Shown: in pieces, positions 25,313-34,214 of the stretch
Layout: each line of letters begins with the position of its first letter
Position numbering within the stretch: the stretch's first letter is position 1
Assembly: GCA_018266075.1 (NCBI GenBank)
Contig: JAFEBB010000021.1
Span: 42,236-106,235 of the forward strand
DNA from: Deltaproteobacteria bacterium
GTDB taxonomy: Bacteria > Myxococcota > Myxococcia > Myxococcales > SZAS-1
Reading direction: 5' to 3'
DNA length: 64,000 nucleotides
The notes under the pieces: generated by a model
The model's input: only the letters and a program-made list of their open reading frames with translations
What the model was told of the DNA's origin: nothing
Databases searched by the model: none
Position numbers and translations under genes: made by a program

Positions 25313-26503
25313 ATGAAGACGCTACTGATTGCCGCGAGCCTCTTTGCCGCGACGTCCGCCTTCGCCGCGGACGGCTCGTTCACCAAGGTCGACAAGGCAG
25401 AGGGCTCGGCCGCCATCGAGAACGGCAACACCAAGCTCGCCCACCAGCAAGCGCTGGACGCGGCCATCCGCGACGCGCTGGTCAAGGGCGCCGGCGCCCA
25501 GCTCGACAGCGTGACCATGACCGAGGGCGCGGAGCTGGTGCGGGACACCATCTTCGTGCACGCCAACGGCTACGTGAAGTCGTACTCGGTGGCCGAGGAC
25601 GCCCAGCAGCAGGACGGCACCTGGCTGGTGCGCCTGCAGGACGTGGTCGTCGGCACCGGCGACCTGAGCAAGGACGCCGCCGCCGTCCGAGCGGAGCTGA
25701 TTCGCCGCGGCCACCCCCGCCTCTACGCCCTCATCCGCGAGCAGGCGGTGGAGACCATCAGCGGCAAGAACCCCGGCGAGAAGGAAAAGGCCGGTTCGGC
25801 GACCCTCGCCCAGCTCTCGCAGGGCGTGGTGGAGCAGGGCCTCATCTCGCACATGACCCCCATCGGCTGGCAGTTCGTGGATCCCCAGGTGGCGTCGGGC
25901 AAGGTCCACGTCGAGAACGCCATGACCACCGACCTGGGCAACTTGAACGGCAAGGACTTCGCGCTCACCGGCGCGGACTACGTGATCCTGGGCAGCGTGA
26001 TTGCCCGGCCCGTGGAGGGCGGAGCGTTCGGCGTCTCCACCGTGCAGCTGCGCACCGTGCTGTACGTGAAGGCCACCGACACCGGCGAAACCGTGGCCTC
26101 CGTGGAGAAGAGCGAGAACGTGGCCTCCACCTTCTCCATCAACGACGCGTCCACCAAGGCCATGGAGAAGGCCGGCGCCGAGCTGGCCGAGGCGCTCCAG
26201 AAGCAGGTGCTCGAGCTCTGGCGCAAGCAGCGCGGCGGCGTGGGCAAGGTGGTGCTCACCGTGGCCGTGGCCGACTACGACACCCTCCAGGCCTTCGAGG
26301 AGCAGCTCTCCAAGGGCGTGGCCAACGTGAAGAGCGTCGACGAGGTGAGCTTCAACGACGGCCGCGCGGAGCTCTCGGTGGGCCTCGCCGGCACCAGCCC
26401 CAAGCAGCTCGCGGGCAGCCTGTCGAGCAAGTCGGTGAAGGGCATGCAGGTCAAGGTCACCAAGGTCACCACGAACACGGTGGAGGTCAAGCTCGTCCGG
26501 TGA
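25313..26503 (+). CDS. FlgT-like secreted protein
   Basis: 396 residues with a signal peptide (cleavage after AFA, residue 18). Residues 25-115 match the FlgT N-terminal module: EGSAAIENG, ALDAAIRDALVKGAG and GYVKSYSVAED. A middle domain has GADYVILGSV and repeated beta strands, and a C-terminal domain begins about 300 (KVVLTVAVADYDTLQAFEEQL). In Vibrio, FlgT works with FlgO/FlgP-type proteins in rings around the polar flagellar motor; the same fold also occurs elsewhere. No flagellar gene is present here, so I would call it only FlgT-like. GGAG precedes the ATG. Its last four bases overlap the next gene (GTGA). Confidence 0.75.
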   Translation: MKTLLIAASLFAATSAFAADGSFTKVDKAEGSAAIENGNTKLAHQQALDAAIRDALVKGAGAQLDSVTMTEGAELVRDTIFVHANGYVKSYSVAEDAQQQDGTWLVRLQDVVVGTGDLSKDAAAVRAELIRRGHPRLYALIREQAVETISGKNPGEKEKAGSATLAQLSQGVVEQGLISHMTPIGWQFVDPQVASGKVHVENAMTTDLGNLNGKDFALTGADYVILGSVIARPVEGGAFGVSTVQLRTVLYVKATDTGETVASVEKSENVASTFSINDASTKAMEKAGAELAEALQKQVLELWRKQRGGVGKVVLTVAVADYDTLQAFEEQLSKGVANVKSVDEVSFNDGRAELSVGLAGTSPKQLAGSLSSKSVKGMQVKVTKVTTNTVEVKLVR

Positions 26504-26823
26504 GGTGGCTCCTGCTCCTCCTGCTGGGCGGCTGCGCCAGCGCGCCCCCGACGCCGTTTCCCCAGCTCGCCCAGGTGAAGGGCAGGGAGGCGCCGCCGGG
26601 CAACCTGGTGCTCCAGACCGCCCCCCAGGACGCGCAGGTGGCGGTGGACGGCGTGGTGCAGGGGCTGGGCTCGGACTTCGACGGCGTGCACGGCGCGCTC
26701 AAGCTCAAAGAAGGTGAGCACAGCTTGAAGGTCACTCGCGACGGCTACCGCCCCTTCGCCGCCACGGTCTTCACTTCCGACGATGGCAGGCAGACGCTGC
26801 AGGTCTCGCTGGACAAGCTTTAG
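26500..26823 (+). CDS. Small PEGA-like lipoprotein
   Basis: 107 residues. The signal is short and ends in LLGGC with lipidated Cys12. After a Pro-rich spacer, residues 35-107 resemble a PEGA-type beta domain. The pattern is NLVLQTAPQDAQVAVDGVV, then GEHSLKVTRDGYRPF, then strand T-L-Q-V-S-L. Such domains are thought to bind the cell wall or other envelope proteins. The GTG start at 26500 overlaps the stop of the FlgT-like gene (GTGA), so translation is likely coupled. The next gene, a FecR-domain protein, begins 18 bases later. Confidence 0.82.
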   Translation: MRWLLLLLLGGCASAPPTPFPQLAQVKGREAPPGNLVLQTAPQDAQVAVDGVVQGLGSDFDGVHGALKLKEGEHSLKVTRDGYRPFAATVFTSDDGRQTLQVSLDKL

Positions 26824-26841
26824 GAACGAGGAGTGAGGCAC

Positions 26842-27576
26842 ATGAGGCATGCATGGGTGGGCGCCGCGCTGGCGGTGGTGCTTTCGACGCCGGGCGTGGC
26901 GCTGGCCGCCTCGGCCGGTTCGATCACGTTCCTCGAGGGCAAGGCCTTCCGCGCGCCGGGCGGTGACGCGAGCAAGCAGGAGCCGCTCGCCAACGGCGGC
27001 AGCGTGGAGGCGGGCGACCTCATCAGCACCGAGGCCAAGAGCCGCCTGGAGATCACCCTGGCGGACTCGAGCATCGTGCGCGTGGGCCCCAAGTCCGCGA
27101 CCCAGCTCAGCCAGGCCGACTTCGCCGACGGCCAGCGCAAGGTCTCGGCCAAGCTCGTGCTCGGAAACGTCTGGGCCAAGGTCTCCAGCGCCCTGGGCGG
27201 CGACCAGAAGTTCGAGGTCACCACCGAGCGCGCGGTGGCCGGCGTCCGCGGCACCACCTTCCGCGTGGACTCGCGCAAGGACAAGGTCGTCGTCGTCAAG
27301 GTCTTCGCGGGCGCGGTGGCGGTGGCGGGCAGCTCCATTCCCCGGCCGCTGGCGCCGGAGATGGCCTCCGACAAGAAGCCGGGCCGCACCCAGGTGGCGG
27401 GGCCGCACCAGGTATCGAAGGCCGAGTGGGAGAAGATCGTGGGCGCGCAGATGAAGATCACCGTGGCCGCCGACGGCAAGCCCGGCGAGCCCGAGAAGTT
27501 CGCCGACGCCGACGAGTGCAAGGACGACTGGACCCGCTGGAACCGCGCGCGCGACGGCGAGCCCTGCGCGAAGTAG
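26842..27576 (+). CDS. Secreted FecR-domain protein
   Basis: 244 residues with a signal peptide ending near ALAAS. Residues 22-150 match the FecR domain: SAGSITFLEGKAF, GGSVEAGDLISTEAKSRLEITLADSS, KLVLGNVWAKVS and VAGVRGTTFRVD. The C-terminal 90 residues are polar, with one Cys pair (DECKDDW, EPCAK). FecR domains sense or bind ligands in the periplasm and here no partner sigma factor is visible. The ATG at 26842 is chosen; a GTG at 26833 would add MRH. It is the last gene before a clear terminator, so the four genes from 24492 form one transcription unit (inference). Confidence 0.87.
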   Translation: MRHAWVGAALAVVLSTPGVALAASAGSITFLEGKAFRAPGGDASKQEPLANGGSVEAGDLISTEAKSRLEITLADSSIVRVGPKSATQLSQADFADGQRKVSAKLVLGNVWAKVSSALGGDQKFEVTTERAVAGVRGTTFRVDSRKDKVVVVKVFAGAVAVAGSSIPRPLAPEMASDKKPGRTQVAGPHQVSKAEWEKIVGAQMKITVAADGKPGEPEKFADADECKDDWTRWNRARDGEPCAK

Positions 27577-27602
27577 CTCAGCGAAGCGCGTCGACGTGAC
27601 GG

Positions 27603-27641
27603 ACGGGCGTGGGCCATGCGGCTCGCGCCCGTTCGATTTTT
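27603..27641 (+). terminator. Rho-independent terminator ending the envelope operon
   Basis: A 12-base stem (27603-27614 with 27621-27632, two G-U pairs) closes a six-base loop and is followed by TCGA and five T residues (27637-27641). It lies 27 bases after the FecR gene. Confidence 0.85.
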
Positions 27642-27714
27642 GGCGGCCGCATTCGGCTGGTTCGGGCTCGGGGAGTCTGGGTTAGAGTGACGGTTCGAGG
27701 AGCGAGGCCGGACC

Positions 27715-28359
27715 GTGTACCACCCGCAGTTCGACCAGCTCACGGCGTACGCCACGGGCGAGCCGTTCAAAGAGCAGGTGCTCGCGGCAAAGGCCGAGTA
27801 CGTCGGATACACGGGCGAGGTCTTCGACGACGACCGGTCGTTCGAGCCGCGCATGGCCTCGTTCCTGGAGTTCTACCTCTTCGACCGCAAGCTGCCCGCC
27901 CAGGGGCTCACGCCCGCAGAGCTCTTCCTGCGCGAGCGCGGGCCAACCGTGAGCCCCGACGAGCGCCAGAGCCTCGAGGGCTTCACCCAGACGCTCCACT
28001 CCATCTTCGAGGTCCGCAAGCTGCACCCCGGCGGCATCCGGGTGCGCGAGCTCTTCACCGGCAAGGACCACGAGGTCTACGAGCGGCGCTCGGTGGCGGG
28101 CATGAGCAAGGGCGACATCCTCGAGGCCCGGCTGATCCCCAACCAGGGCCGCGAGCTGTTCGCGCCGGCGTTCTGCTACCACCCCAAGGAGGCCCGCAAG
28201 GCCATCCTCAAGGAGCTGAAGCGCCAGAAGAAGAAGCCCGACCCGGACTTCACCCCGCAGAAGCTCATCTTCACCCTCTCGCGCATGGCGCTGAAGGTGG
28301 AGCGCTACCGGAACATCGCGGTCGAGGCCATCTACACCTTTGACCAGAAGACGATTTAG
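27715..28359 (+). CDS. Uncharacterised conserved-looking cytoplasmic protein
   Basis: 214 residues, not recognised. No signal peptide or membrane helix is present. The N-terminus is MYHPQFDQLTAYATGEPF, followed by helices and a beta-rich centre (GGIRVRELFTGKDHEVYERR). A basic stretch KELKRQKKKP lies near residue 170. The regular amphipathic pattern and the absence of low complexity speak for a real gene. The GTG start at 27715 has GAGGAG upstream. It follows the terminator of the envelope operon, so it probably has its own promoter, and it overlaps the stop of the convergent minus-strand gene by four bases. Confidence 0.7.
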   Translation: MYHPQFDQLTAYATGEPFKEQVLAAKAEYVGYTGEVFDDDRSFEPRMASFLEFYLFDRKLPAQGLTPAELFLRERGPTVSPDERQSLEGFTQTLHSIFEVRKLHPGGIRVRELFTGKDHEVYERRSVAGMSKGDILEARLIPNQGRELFAPAFCYHPKEARKAILKELKRQKKKPDPDFTPQKLIFTLSRMALKVERYRNIAVEAIYTFDQKTI

Positions 28360-29060
28360 CGACCTGCGGGCGGCGTGACGCTGTCGTTCACGTAGACGCG
28401 CACGTCCCAGAGGCAGCCCTTCTCGGCGCTCGGGGCCACGTCTAGCTTGCCCACCCAGGGCAGGGCGGCGAGATCGGTCGCGACCTGCGCCGCGCCGGCC
28501 TTGGCCTTGTCGGCCTCCCGGGTGCAGTACTCGATGCGCGACTTGCCTGCGTCGGTGGTCATCTTCGGGCCCCACCAGACGACGGTGGTGTTGCGGCTGC
28601 GGTTCTGATCGATGAGGTGGTCGAGCAGGTAGTTCATGGTGCGCGCCTTGGCGTCCTTGGAGCGGAGCTCCACGCCGATGCGCTTCTCGCAGCCCTGGTA
28701 GTGGCAGTAGTACGAGCCCGACTCGAAGAGCACGCCCGGCGCCGTCGAGTCCACCAGCAGGGCGCGCTCGGCCGCGAGCTGCACCTTGGCGGTGTAGTCC
28801 TTCTTGAGGTCTTTGCACTGCGGACCGGCGCAGCTGCTCAGCTTCACCGTGATCACGTCGTCCTTCAGCGTCCACCTGCCCTTGAGCTCGGCGGCCTTGC
28901 CCTTGTTGGCGTCGAGCTGCTCGGCGCGGTACTTGCCGCCGTTGTCGAAGGCGATGAAGTGATCGGCGGGGCCGATCTCCAGCGAGTCGATGAACTCGGC
29001 GAGGTCGGCGTTGTTGGCCGGGGCCGAGAGCGTCAGGGCAGCGAGGGCAGCGACGAGCAT
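28356..29060 (-). CDS. Secreted protein of unknown function
   Basis: 234 residues. The leader MLVAALAALTLSAP looks like a short signal peptide. Beta strands alternate with loops in the centre (VITVKLSSCAGPQCKD, ALLVDSTAPGVLF) and six Cys could form disulfides, in line with export. A Trp pair (VVWWG) and the final WDVRVYVND strand are the most distinctive elements. I do not recognise the family. The ATG at 29060 follows AGGACGC. It lies 15 bases from the next gene (29076) on the same strand, so the two could be co-transcribed. Confidence 0.7.
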   Translation of the reverse strand: MLVAALAALTLSAPANNADLAEFIDSLEIGPADHFIAFDNGGKYRAEQLDANKGKAAELKGRWTLKDDVITVKLSSCAGPQCKDLKKDYTAKVQLAAERALLVDSTAPGVLFESGSYYCHYQGCEKRIGVELRSKDAKARTMNYLLDHLIDQNRSRNTTVVWWGPKMTTDAGKSRIEYCTREADKAKAGAAQVATDLAALPWVGKLDVAPSAEKGCLWDVRVYVNDSVTPPAGR

Positions 29061-29075
29061 GCGTCCTCCGAAAAA

Positions 29076-30038
29076 TCAGTGCGCGAAGATCTGCGCGAAG
29101 ACCACCAGGCCAATGTAGCCCACGCAGCACAGTCCAAACGGGATGAGCACCGCCGCGGCTGCACGGCCGCCGCTCATCTGGTGCACGCTCTTGTACGCGA
29201 GGATCTGGCAGGCGATGCGCCAGATCTCCCAGATGTACACGCCGCACGCGGGGATCACGCCGAACATGGCCGGCGACATGCCGTAGCAGTAGCCGCGGAA
29301 GGTGGCCCAGTACCCGGCTTTGCCACCACCCGCGATGAGCAAGCCGAGGTGGTCGATGCCCGCGCAAATGAAGACGCGCATGATTGCGTAGATGGGGATG
29401 AAGACCGCGATGCCAACGATCACGCCCACCGCAATGCCAGCGATCATCGCGCCACTCGTGTTCTCGGAGAGCTCCTTCGCGCCCACGATCCCAGCGATGA
29501 GCCCGACCACGCCGTACAGAACGAGCGTGCCCACGAAGCCCAAGGCCGTGCTGACGATCGCGAAGCTCATCGCGTCCCAGAATTGACCGGTGGGCGCGAG
29601 GCCTTGGTACGTCTTGTCGGGAGCGAAGGCGCCTTCCTTCGCCGTGAGCCAGTAGGCGCGGAACATGCCCAGCTGCTCGCGCTTCTCCCAGGGGATGTCC
29701 CAGGTGCCGAGGTGCACGCGCTGGGCGCAGCTGGCGCAGAGGGCCTTTCCGTCGGGGGCCTGGCGCACGCACTGGCCACACGCGAAGTTGCCGCAGCGCG
29801 AGCACACGTTGCGCGCGGGAACCGTTGGGTGCGCGGCGCAGCGGGCGCCGGCGAGCTCGCCGCCGAGGGCAGGATCAGCCGGAGGCTGGGGCACCGCGGG
29901 CTGCGGCGGAGGCGCGGGCTCGCTCGGCGCGGCACCGCTCGCGCGCTGGCGCTGCTCCAGCATGCCGCCGCACTCGGGACAGAAGCGGGCGCCCGGCTCG
30001 GCGCAGACCTTGCCACAGCGGGTACACACGGACTCCAT
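29076..30038 (-). CDS. Membrane protein with zinc ribbon, B-box-like zinc finger and Yip1-like helices
   Basis: 320 residues. Residues 5-25 are a zinc ribbon of two C-x-x-C pairs (CTRCG, CPECGG). A Pro/Ala linker follows, and residues 65-105 hold a second Cys/His cluster (CAAHP, CSRCGNFACGQC, CASC) of the B-box type common in myxobacterial membrane proteins. About five membrane helices follow from residue 155 to 318 in a Yip1-like layout. The metal sites face the cytoplasm if the topology is as usual. Two residues separate its end from the next gene on the same strand at 30040. The role is unknown. Confidence 0.78.
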   Translation of the reverse strand: MESVCTRCGKVCAEPGARFCPECGGMLEQRQRASGAAPSEPAPPPQPAVPQPPADPALGGELAGARCAAHPTVPARNVCSRCGNFACGQCVRQAPDGKALCASCAQRVHLGTWDIPWEKREQLGMFRAYWLTAKEGAFAPDKTYQGLAPTGQFWDAMSFAIVSTALGFVGTLVLYGVVGLIAGIVGAKELSENTSGAMIAGIAVGVIVGIAVFIPIYAIMRVFICAGIDHLGLLIAGGGKAGYWATFRGYCYGMSPAMFGVIPACGVYIWEIWRIACQILAYKSVHQMSGGRAAAAVLIPFGLCCVGYIGLVVFAQIFAH

Positions 30039-30039
30039 C

Positions 30040-30411
30040 TCAGGCCTCGCGCACCGCGGTGAGGTAGGCCTCCAGCCGCTTGCGGGTCTCGCTGCGGACG
30101 GAGAGGAAGCGCAGCCCCACGCCCGGCGCGCGGACCACGAGCTGGTCGAGCTCGGGGTGGAGCGCGGCGCGCAAGGCGGTGCCGGAGCGGGTGACCACCG
30201 CGTCCACGGTGACGGAGCCTTCGGGCAAGTCGAGCGTCAGCCGCGCCGCGGCGCCGGCCGGCGAGCGCCGCTCGGTCTCGCAGAAGGCGCTGCCCACCGA
30301 GAGGTCCACCACGTGCACGTCCACGCCCGGGCTGGGGCCGAGCTGGAGCGAGCCGGTGAGCTCGACGCGCTGCCGCAGCCAGCGCGGGTACACGGACTGG
30401 ACGGTGGTCAT
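30040..30411 (-). CDS. PilZ-like domain protein with a divergent ligand motif
   Basis: 123 residues. The beta-barrel pattern of PilZ is visible, with YPRWLRQRVELTGSLQ at the start and VDLSVGSAFCE where D-x-S-x-x-G normally stands. The Arg spacing (R-x-x-R-x-R) and the shortened Gly spacing differ from the PilZ at 23941, so cyclic-di-GMP binding is less certain. The final LGLRFLSVRSETRKRLE helix is typical. The ATG at 30411 is used because GTGGAG precedes it; an upstream start adding 30 residues looks non-coding. It precedes the zinc-ribbon membrane gene by one base and diverges from the DUF4870 gene at 30582. Confidence 0.72.
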   Translation of the reverse strand: MTTVQSVYPRWLRQRVELTGSLQLGPSPGVDVHVVDLSVGSAFCETERRSPAGAAARLTLDLPEGSVTVDAVVTRSGTALRAALHPELDQLVVRAPGVGLRFLSVRSETRKRLEAYLTAVREA

Positions 30412-30480
30412 GGCGCTCCACTCTCGCCCGGCCTCGCGCCGGCGCGCAATCGCCTCGAGAGGGCACGGCGCGGCCAAGGA

Positions 30481-30506
30481 TTGACTGCAAGAGCGCGTCA
30501 CGCTCT
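30481..30506 (+). promoter_or_regulatory. Candidate -35 box with overlapping dyad upstream of the DUF4870 gene
   Basis: TTGACT at 30481-30486 resembles a -35 box. A perfect 6-base inverted repeat (30490-30495 with 30501-30506, 5-base spacer) lies just downstream, where a repressor could block a promoter. No good -10 is seen at the right spacing, so the promoter call is weak. Confidence 0.25.
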
Positions 30507-30581
30507 CGCCACATGCTCAGACAAGGGTTGCCGGAGCGTGCCGCGTGTGCAAGCGTCGAGCGTCTCCAAACGAGGTGAGCC

Positions 30582-30956
30582 ATGGCCGACTTGCAACCTG
30601 CGCAGCCCGCGACCCCCGACACCGTCCGCGACCAGGACAAGATCATGCTGGTGCTGGCCTACTTCGGGATCTTTGCGCTCATCCCGTACCTGACGGTGAA
30701 GGACAGCGACTACGTGAAGTGGCACGCCAAGCAGGGGCTCACCCTCGCGGGCACGGTGATCGTGGCGGAGATCGCCCTGGGCATCGTGATGAGCATCCTC
30801 ACCGCCATCATCCACGCCTTCGGCATCCTCTTCAGCTGCATGATGCCGCTCATCGGCCTGGGCATCCTGGGCACGTCCATCTACTGCATGGTGAAGGCGT
30901 TCGCCGGCGAGCGCTGGCGCATCCCCGTGGTCGCCGACCTGGCAGAGAAGTGGTAG
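30582..30956 (+). CDS. DUF4870-like small membrane protein
   Basis: 124 residues with three membrane helices (about 22-40, 55-78, 85-105). The block YVKWHAKQGL near residue 47 and the P-Y-L-T turn before it match the DUF4870/Tic20-like family, whose function is not settled. The N-terminal 20 residues are polar and Pro/Gln-rich. AGGTGAG lies upstream of the ATG at 30582. It stands alone between a divergent PilZ gene and a hairpin ahead of the aminotransferase. Confidence 0.75.
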   Translation: MADLQPAQPATPDTVRDQDKIMLVLAYFGIFALIPYLTVKDSDYVKWHAKQGLTLAGTVIVAEIALGIVMSILTAIIHAFGILFSCMMPLIGLGILGTSIYCMVKAFAGERWRIPVVADLAEKW

Positions 30957-30989
30957 CTCGCGGCGGGCTCGTTTCGCTTTCGCTCCCGG

Positions 30990-31013
30990 CGCGCCCTCGC
31001 TAAATAGGGCGCG
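30990..31013. promoter_or_regulatory. 8-base perfect inverted repeat before the aminotransferase gene
   Basis: CGCGCCCT (30990-30997) and AGGGCGCG (31006-31013) enclose an 8-base loop containing TAAAT. The structure ends 19 bases before the start codon at 31033 and could be an operator, a leader hairpin or a terminator without a U-tract. Confidence 0.45.
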
Positions 31014-31032
31014 TTCGGAGGGCGGAGGAACA

Positions 31033-32223
<1,191 letters not shown>

Positions 32224-32256
32224 CGCGTCTGTGGGAGGCGCTTCCCAGCGCCGACC

Positions 32257-32763
32257 TCAGTCGTGGAACGCGAACACCATCCAGCTGCCGCCGTCGCGCT
32301 TGAGCGCCGCCACCTGCGCGTGCCCATCGACGTTGCCCACGGCGATCATCGCCCCGCGCAGCGGCACGTTGTCGAGCTTGCTCGGCGGCTTTCCGTACTT
32401 CTTCACCATGTCGTCGTAGGTCAGCACGTCCACCGAGTAGAGCGTGGACTGCGCCTTGCCCAGGTCATTGAGCAGCGAGGCCCACTTGCGGCCCGCGTCC
32501 TCCAGGCCGGAGACCTGCTTGTTCTCGAAGTAGAAGGGCACCTTGAGCAGCTTGTAGACCTTCACCGCGTCGCGCTCGGCCACGGCGCTGAAGAACTTGC
32601 ACGCGGCCTCCCACGGCGGCTGCATGTCGGCCTTGAGCTCTTTGGGCGGCGTGCAGGGGACGGCCGGCGCGTCGGCCTTGTCGTCCTTGTCGTCGGGCGC
32701 GTCCTCCGCAAAGGCGGGCGCGGCGCAGAGCATCACGAGGAGGGCGAGGGCGGTTCGACGCAT
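32257..32763 (-). CDS. Secreted protein of unknown function
   Basis: 168 residues with a clear signal peptide (MRRTALALLVMLCAAPAFA). An acidic spacer (DAPDDKDDKADAP) follows, then CTPPKEL, and a helical/beta region with WEAACKFFSAVAERD and VPLRGAMIAVGN. It resembles an NTF2-like or DUF4019-type module (a helix pair then curved sheet ending SWMVFAFHD), but I do not claim the family. The start at 32763 lies 31 bases inside the end of the next gene upstream on the same strand, so the two are probably expressed together. Confidence 0.72.
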   Translation of the reverse strand: MRRTALALLVMLCAAPAFAEDAPDDKDDKADAPAVPCTPPKELKADMQPPWEAACKFFSAVAERDAVKVYKLLKVPFYFENKQVSGLEDAGRKWASLLNDLGKAQSTLYSVDVLTYDDMVKKYGKPPSKLDNVPLRGAMIAVGNVDGHAQVAALKRDGGSWMVFAFHD

Positions 32764-34193
32764 GCTGCGGATGCTACGGGCTGCTTTCGCCCCCTGGCAA
32801 GGAGCGCGAAGAAGCCGCTCGCCAGCCCAAACGCCGTCCAGCCGAGCACCAGCGTCAGCGCGCGCATCCCGGGCCAGCACAGGTGCAGCGCCAGGAGCAG
32901 ATACGTGGCCAGCTCCAGCGCGCGCTGAACCGTCGACGGCCCGGACGCCTCGCGCAGCGCGCGCCGCGCCCGCAGCACGAATGGCAGCTGCACCAGCGCC
33001 AGCAGCGTCCAGCCCAGCAGCACGGGCAGCGCAATCCAGCCCGTGGTGTGCGAGGTGGTCGTCGACGGCGGCAGCGGGATGGTCTTGGTCCAGAGCGCGA
33101 GCACGTCGAGAAAGACGACCTCGCCGCCCCAGTAGCGCTTGCCCCACCAGGAGATGGATGGGAACCCAAGCATTTCTCCGGTGCGGGTGAGCGCGTCGGC
33201 GGTCTCGAGATCGCCCTCTTCGCGCGCGGCCGCGAGCGCGAAGCCCGACGCCGCCATGCCCAGGCCATCGACCATCGGGCCCGAGTCGAGGTCCATGCCG
33301 CGGTCGCGGCCGGGCGGGTACTCGCGCACCAGGCACAGCCCGAAGGCGCAGCGGATGAAGTGCTTGCGGTATGCGGCCCACTGCGCGTCGGCGTAGGCGG
33401 GATCGAGCTCGCGCAGCACCGCGAGCGACCACGAGAGCGCGCAGCCGCGGGGCAGCTCATGCGCGTGTCCGTCGAGCGCGAGGAACGAGGGCGCGAGCCC
33501 GGTTTGGCGATCCTGCGTGCGCACCAGGGCGTCGTGCAGCTTGGCGAAGAGGTCGCCGTAGTGGGTGCCGTAGAGCTCGTCGTGGATCTGCAGCGAGCGG
33601 TAGGCGAAGAGGTTGTCCACGGGCCAGGTCTTGCCGGGGAAGCTGTCGAGGAGCCCCGCTTGAGAGCGCCCGTAGAGCCTGGCCAGCAGCGCGGAGTCGG
33701 CGTGGAAGCGGGCCTCCTCTTCACGCGTGCGATCGCTCGCGAGCCGCATGAGCCGCGCGCGCAGGATGTTCTGCCCGCCGAACCACATGATCCCGCCGCG
33801 CAGCTCGGCGTGCGCCATCACCTTGAGCGGCGCGTGGTGCACCATGGGCTCGAGCTTGGGCAAGAGCTCGCGCAGGCCGCTCACCGCGCGCGCGACGTCG
33901 TCGGGGTCATGGGTGGTGTCGGCGATGTTGGCGAGCGCGAGGCCGTAGAACTCGCTCTCGAAGAGCTCGCCCTCGGGGAAGAGCGGGTGCTGCCACGCGT
34001 GGTTGTCGTCGGCGATGGCGCGGCCCACCCAGCGCGCCTGGAGCCGCACGTCCCAGGGAACCCCCTCGCTCGCCCCGCGCCAGATCTGGCACGCGTGCAA
34101 GAAGCCGAAGCCGAGCGTGCCCACCAGCAGCGCCGCGCGCACGAAGAGCTTCCGCCGGGCATGGGGCAGGGTGAGCGACATCGCTCCGAGCAT
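32733..34193 (-). CDS. Membrane protein with a helical, possible alpha/alpha-toroid central domain
   Basis: 486 residues. One membrane helix lies at about 15-35 and three to four more between about 385 and 465. Between them is a long hydrophilic, mostly helical region with repeated W, H and G motifs (WPVDNLFAYRSLQ, LPRGCALSWSL, REYPPGRDRGMDLDSGP, WGKRYWGGEV). This layout is like proteins with a six-hairpin (alpha/alpha) barrel, but no named family is certain. A start at 34181 preceded by GGAG is an alternative to 34193. It heads a minus-strand pair with the secreted protein at 32257. Confidence 0.7.
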   Translation of the reverse strand: MLGAMSLTLPHARRKLFVRAALLVGTLGFGFLHACQIWRGASEGVPWDVRLQARWVGRAIADDNHAWQHPLFPEGELFESEFYGLALANIADTTHDPDDVARAVSGLRELLPKLEPMVHHAPLKVMAHAELRGGIMWFGGQNILRARLMRLASDRTREEEARFHADSALLARLYGRSQAGLLDSFPGKTWPVDNLFAYRSLQIHDELYGTHYGDLFAKLHDALVRTQDRQTGLAPSFLALDGHAHELPRGCALSWSLAVLRELDPAYADAQWAAYRKHFIRCAFGLCLVREYPPGRDRGMDLDSGPMVDGLGMAASGFALAAAREEGDLETADALTRTGEMLGFPSISWWGKRYWGGEVVFLDVLALWTKTIPLPPSTTTSHTTGWIALPVLLGWTLLALVQLPFVLRARRALREASGPSTVQRALELATYLLLALHLCWPGMRALTLVLGWTAFGLASGFFALLARGRKQPVASAACVEPPSPSS

Positions 34194-34214
34194 CGCGCGA
34201 TGTGGCGGGCGCGG

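Noticed and set aside
30412..30501. 30-residue N-terminal extension of the PilZ-like protein
   Set aside because: The internal ATG at 30411 has a ribosome site and begins at the domain. The extension is Arg/Cys-rich and runs through the promoter region.
32232..32247. Hairpin between aminotransferase and secreted protein genes
   Set aside because: The stem is only six pairs including a G-U pair and has no U-tract, so I do not call it a terminator.
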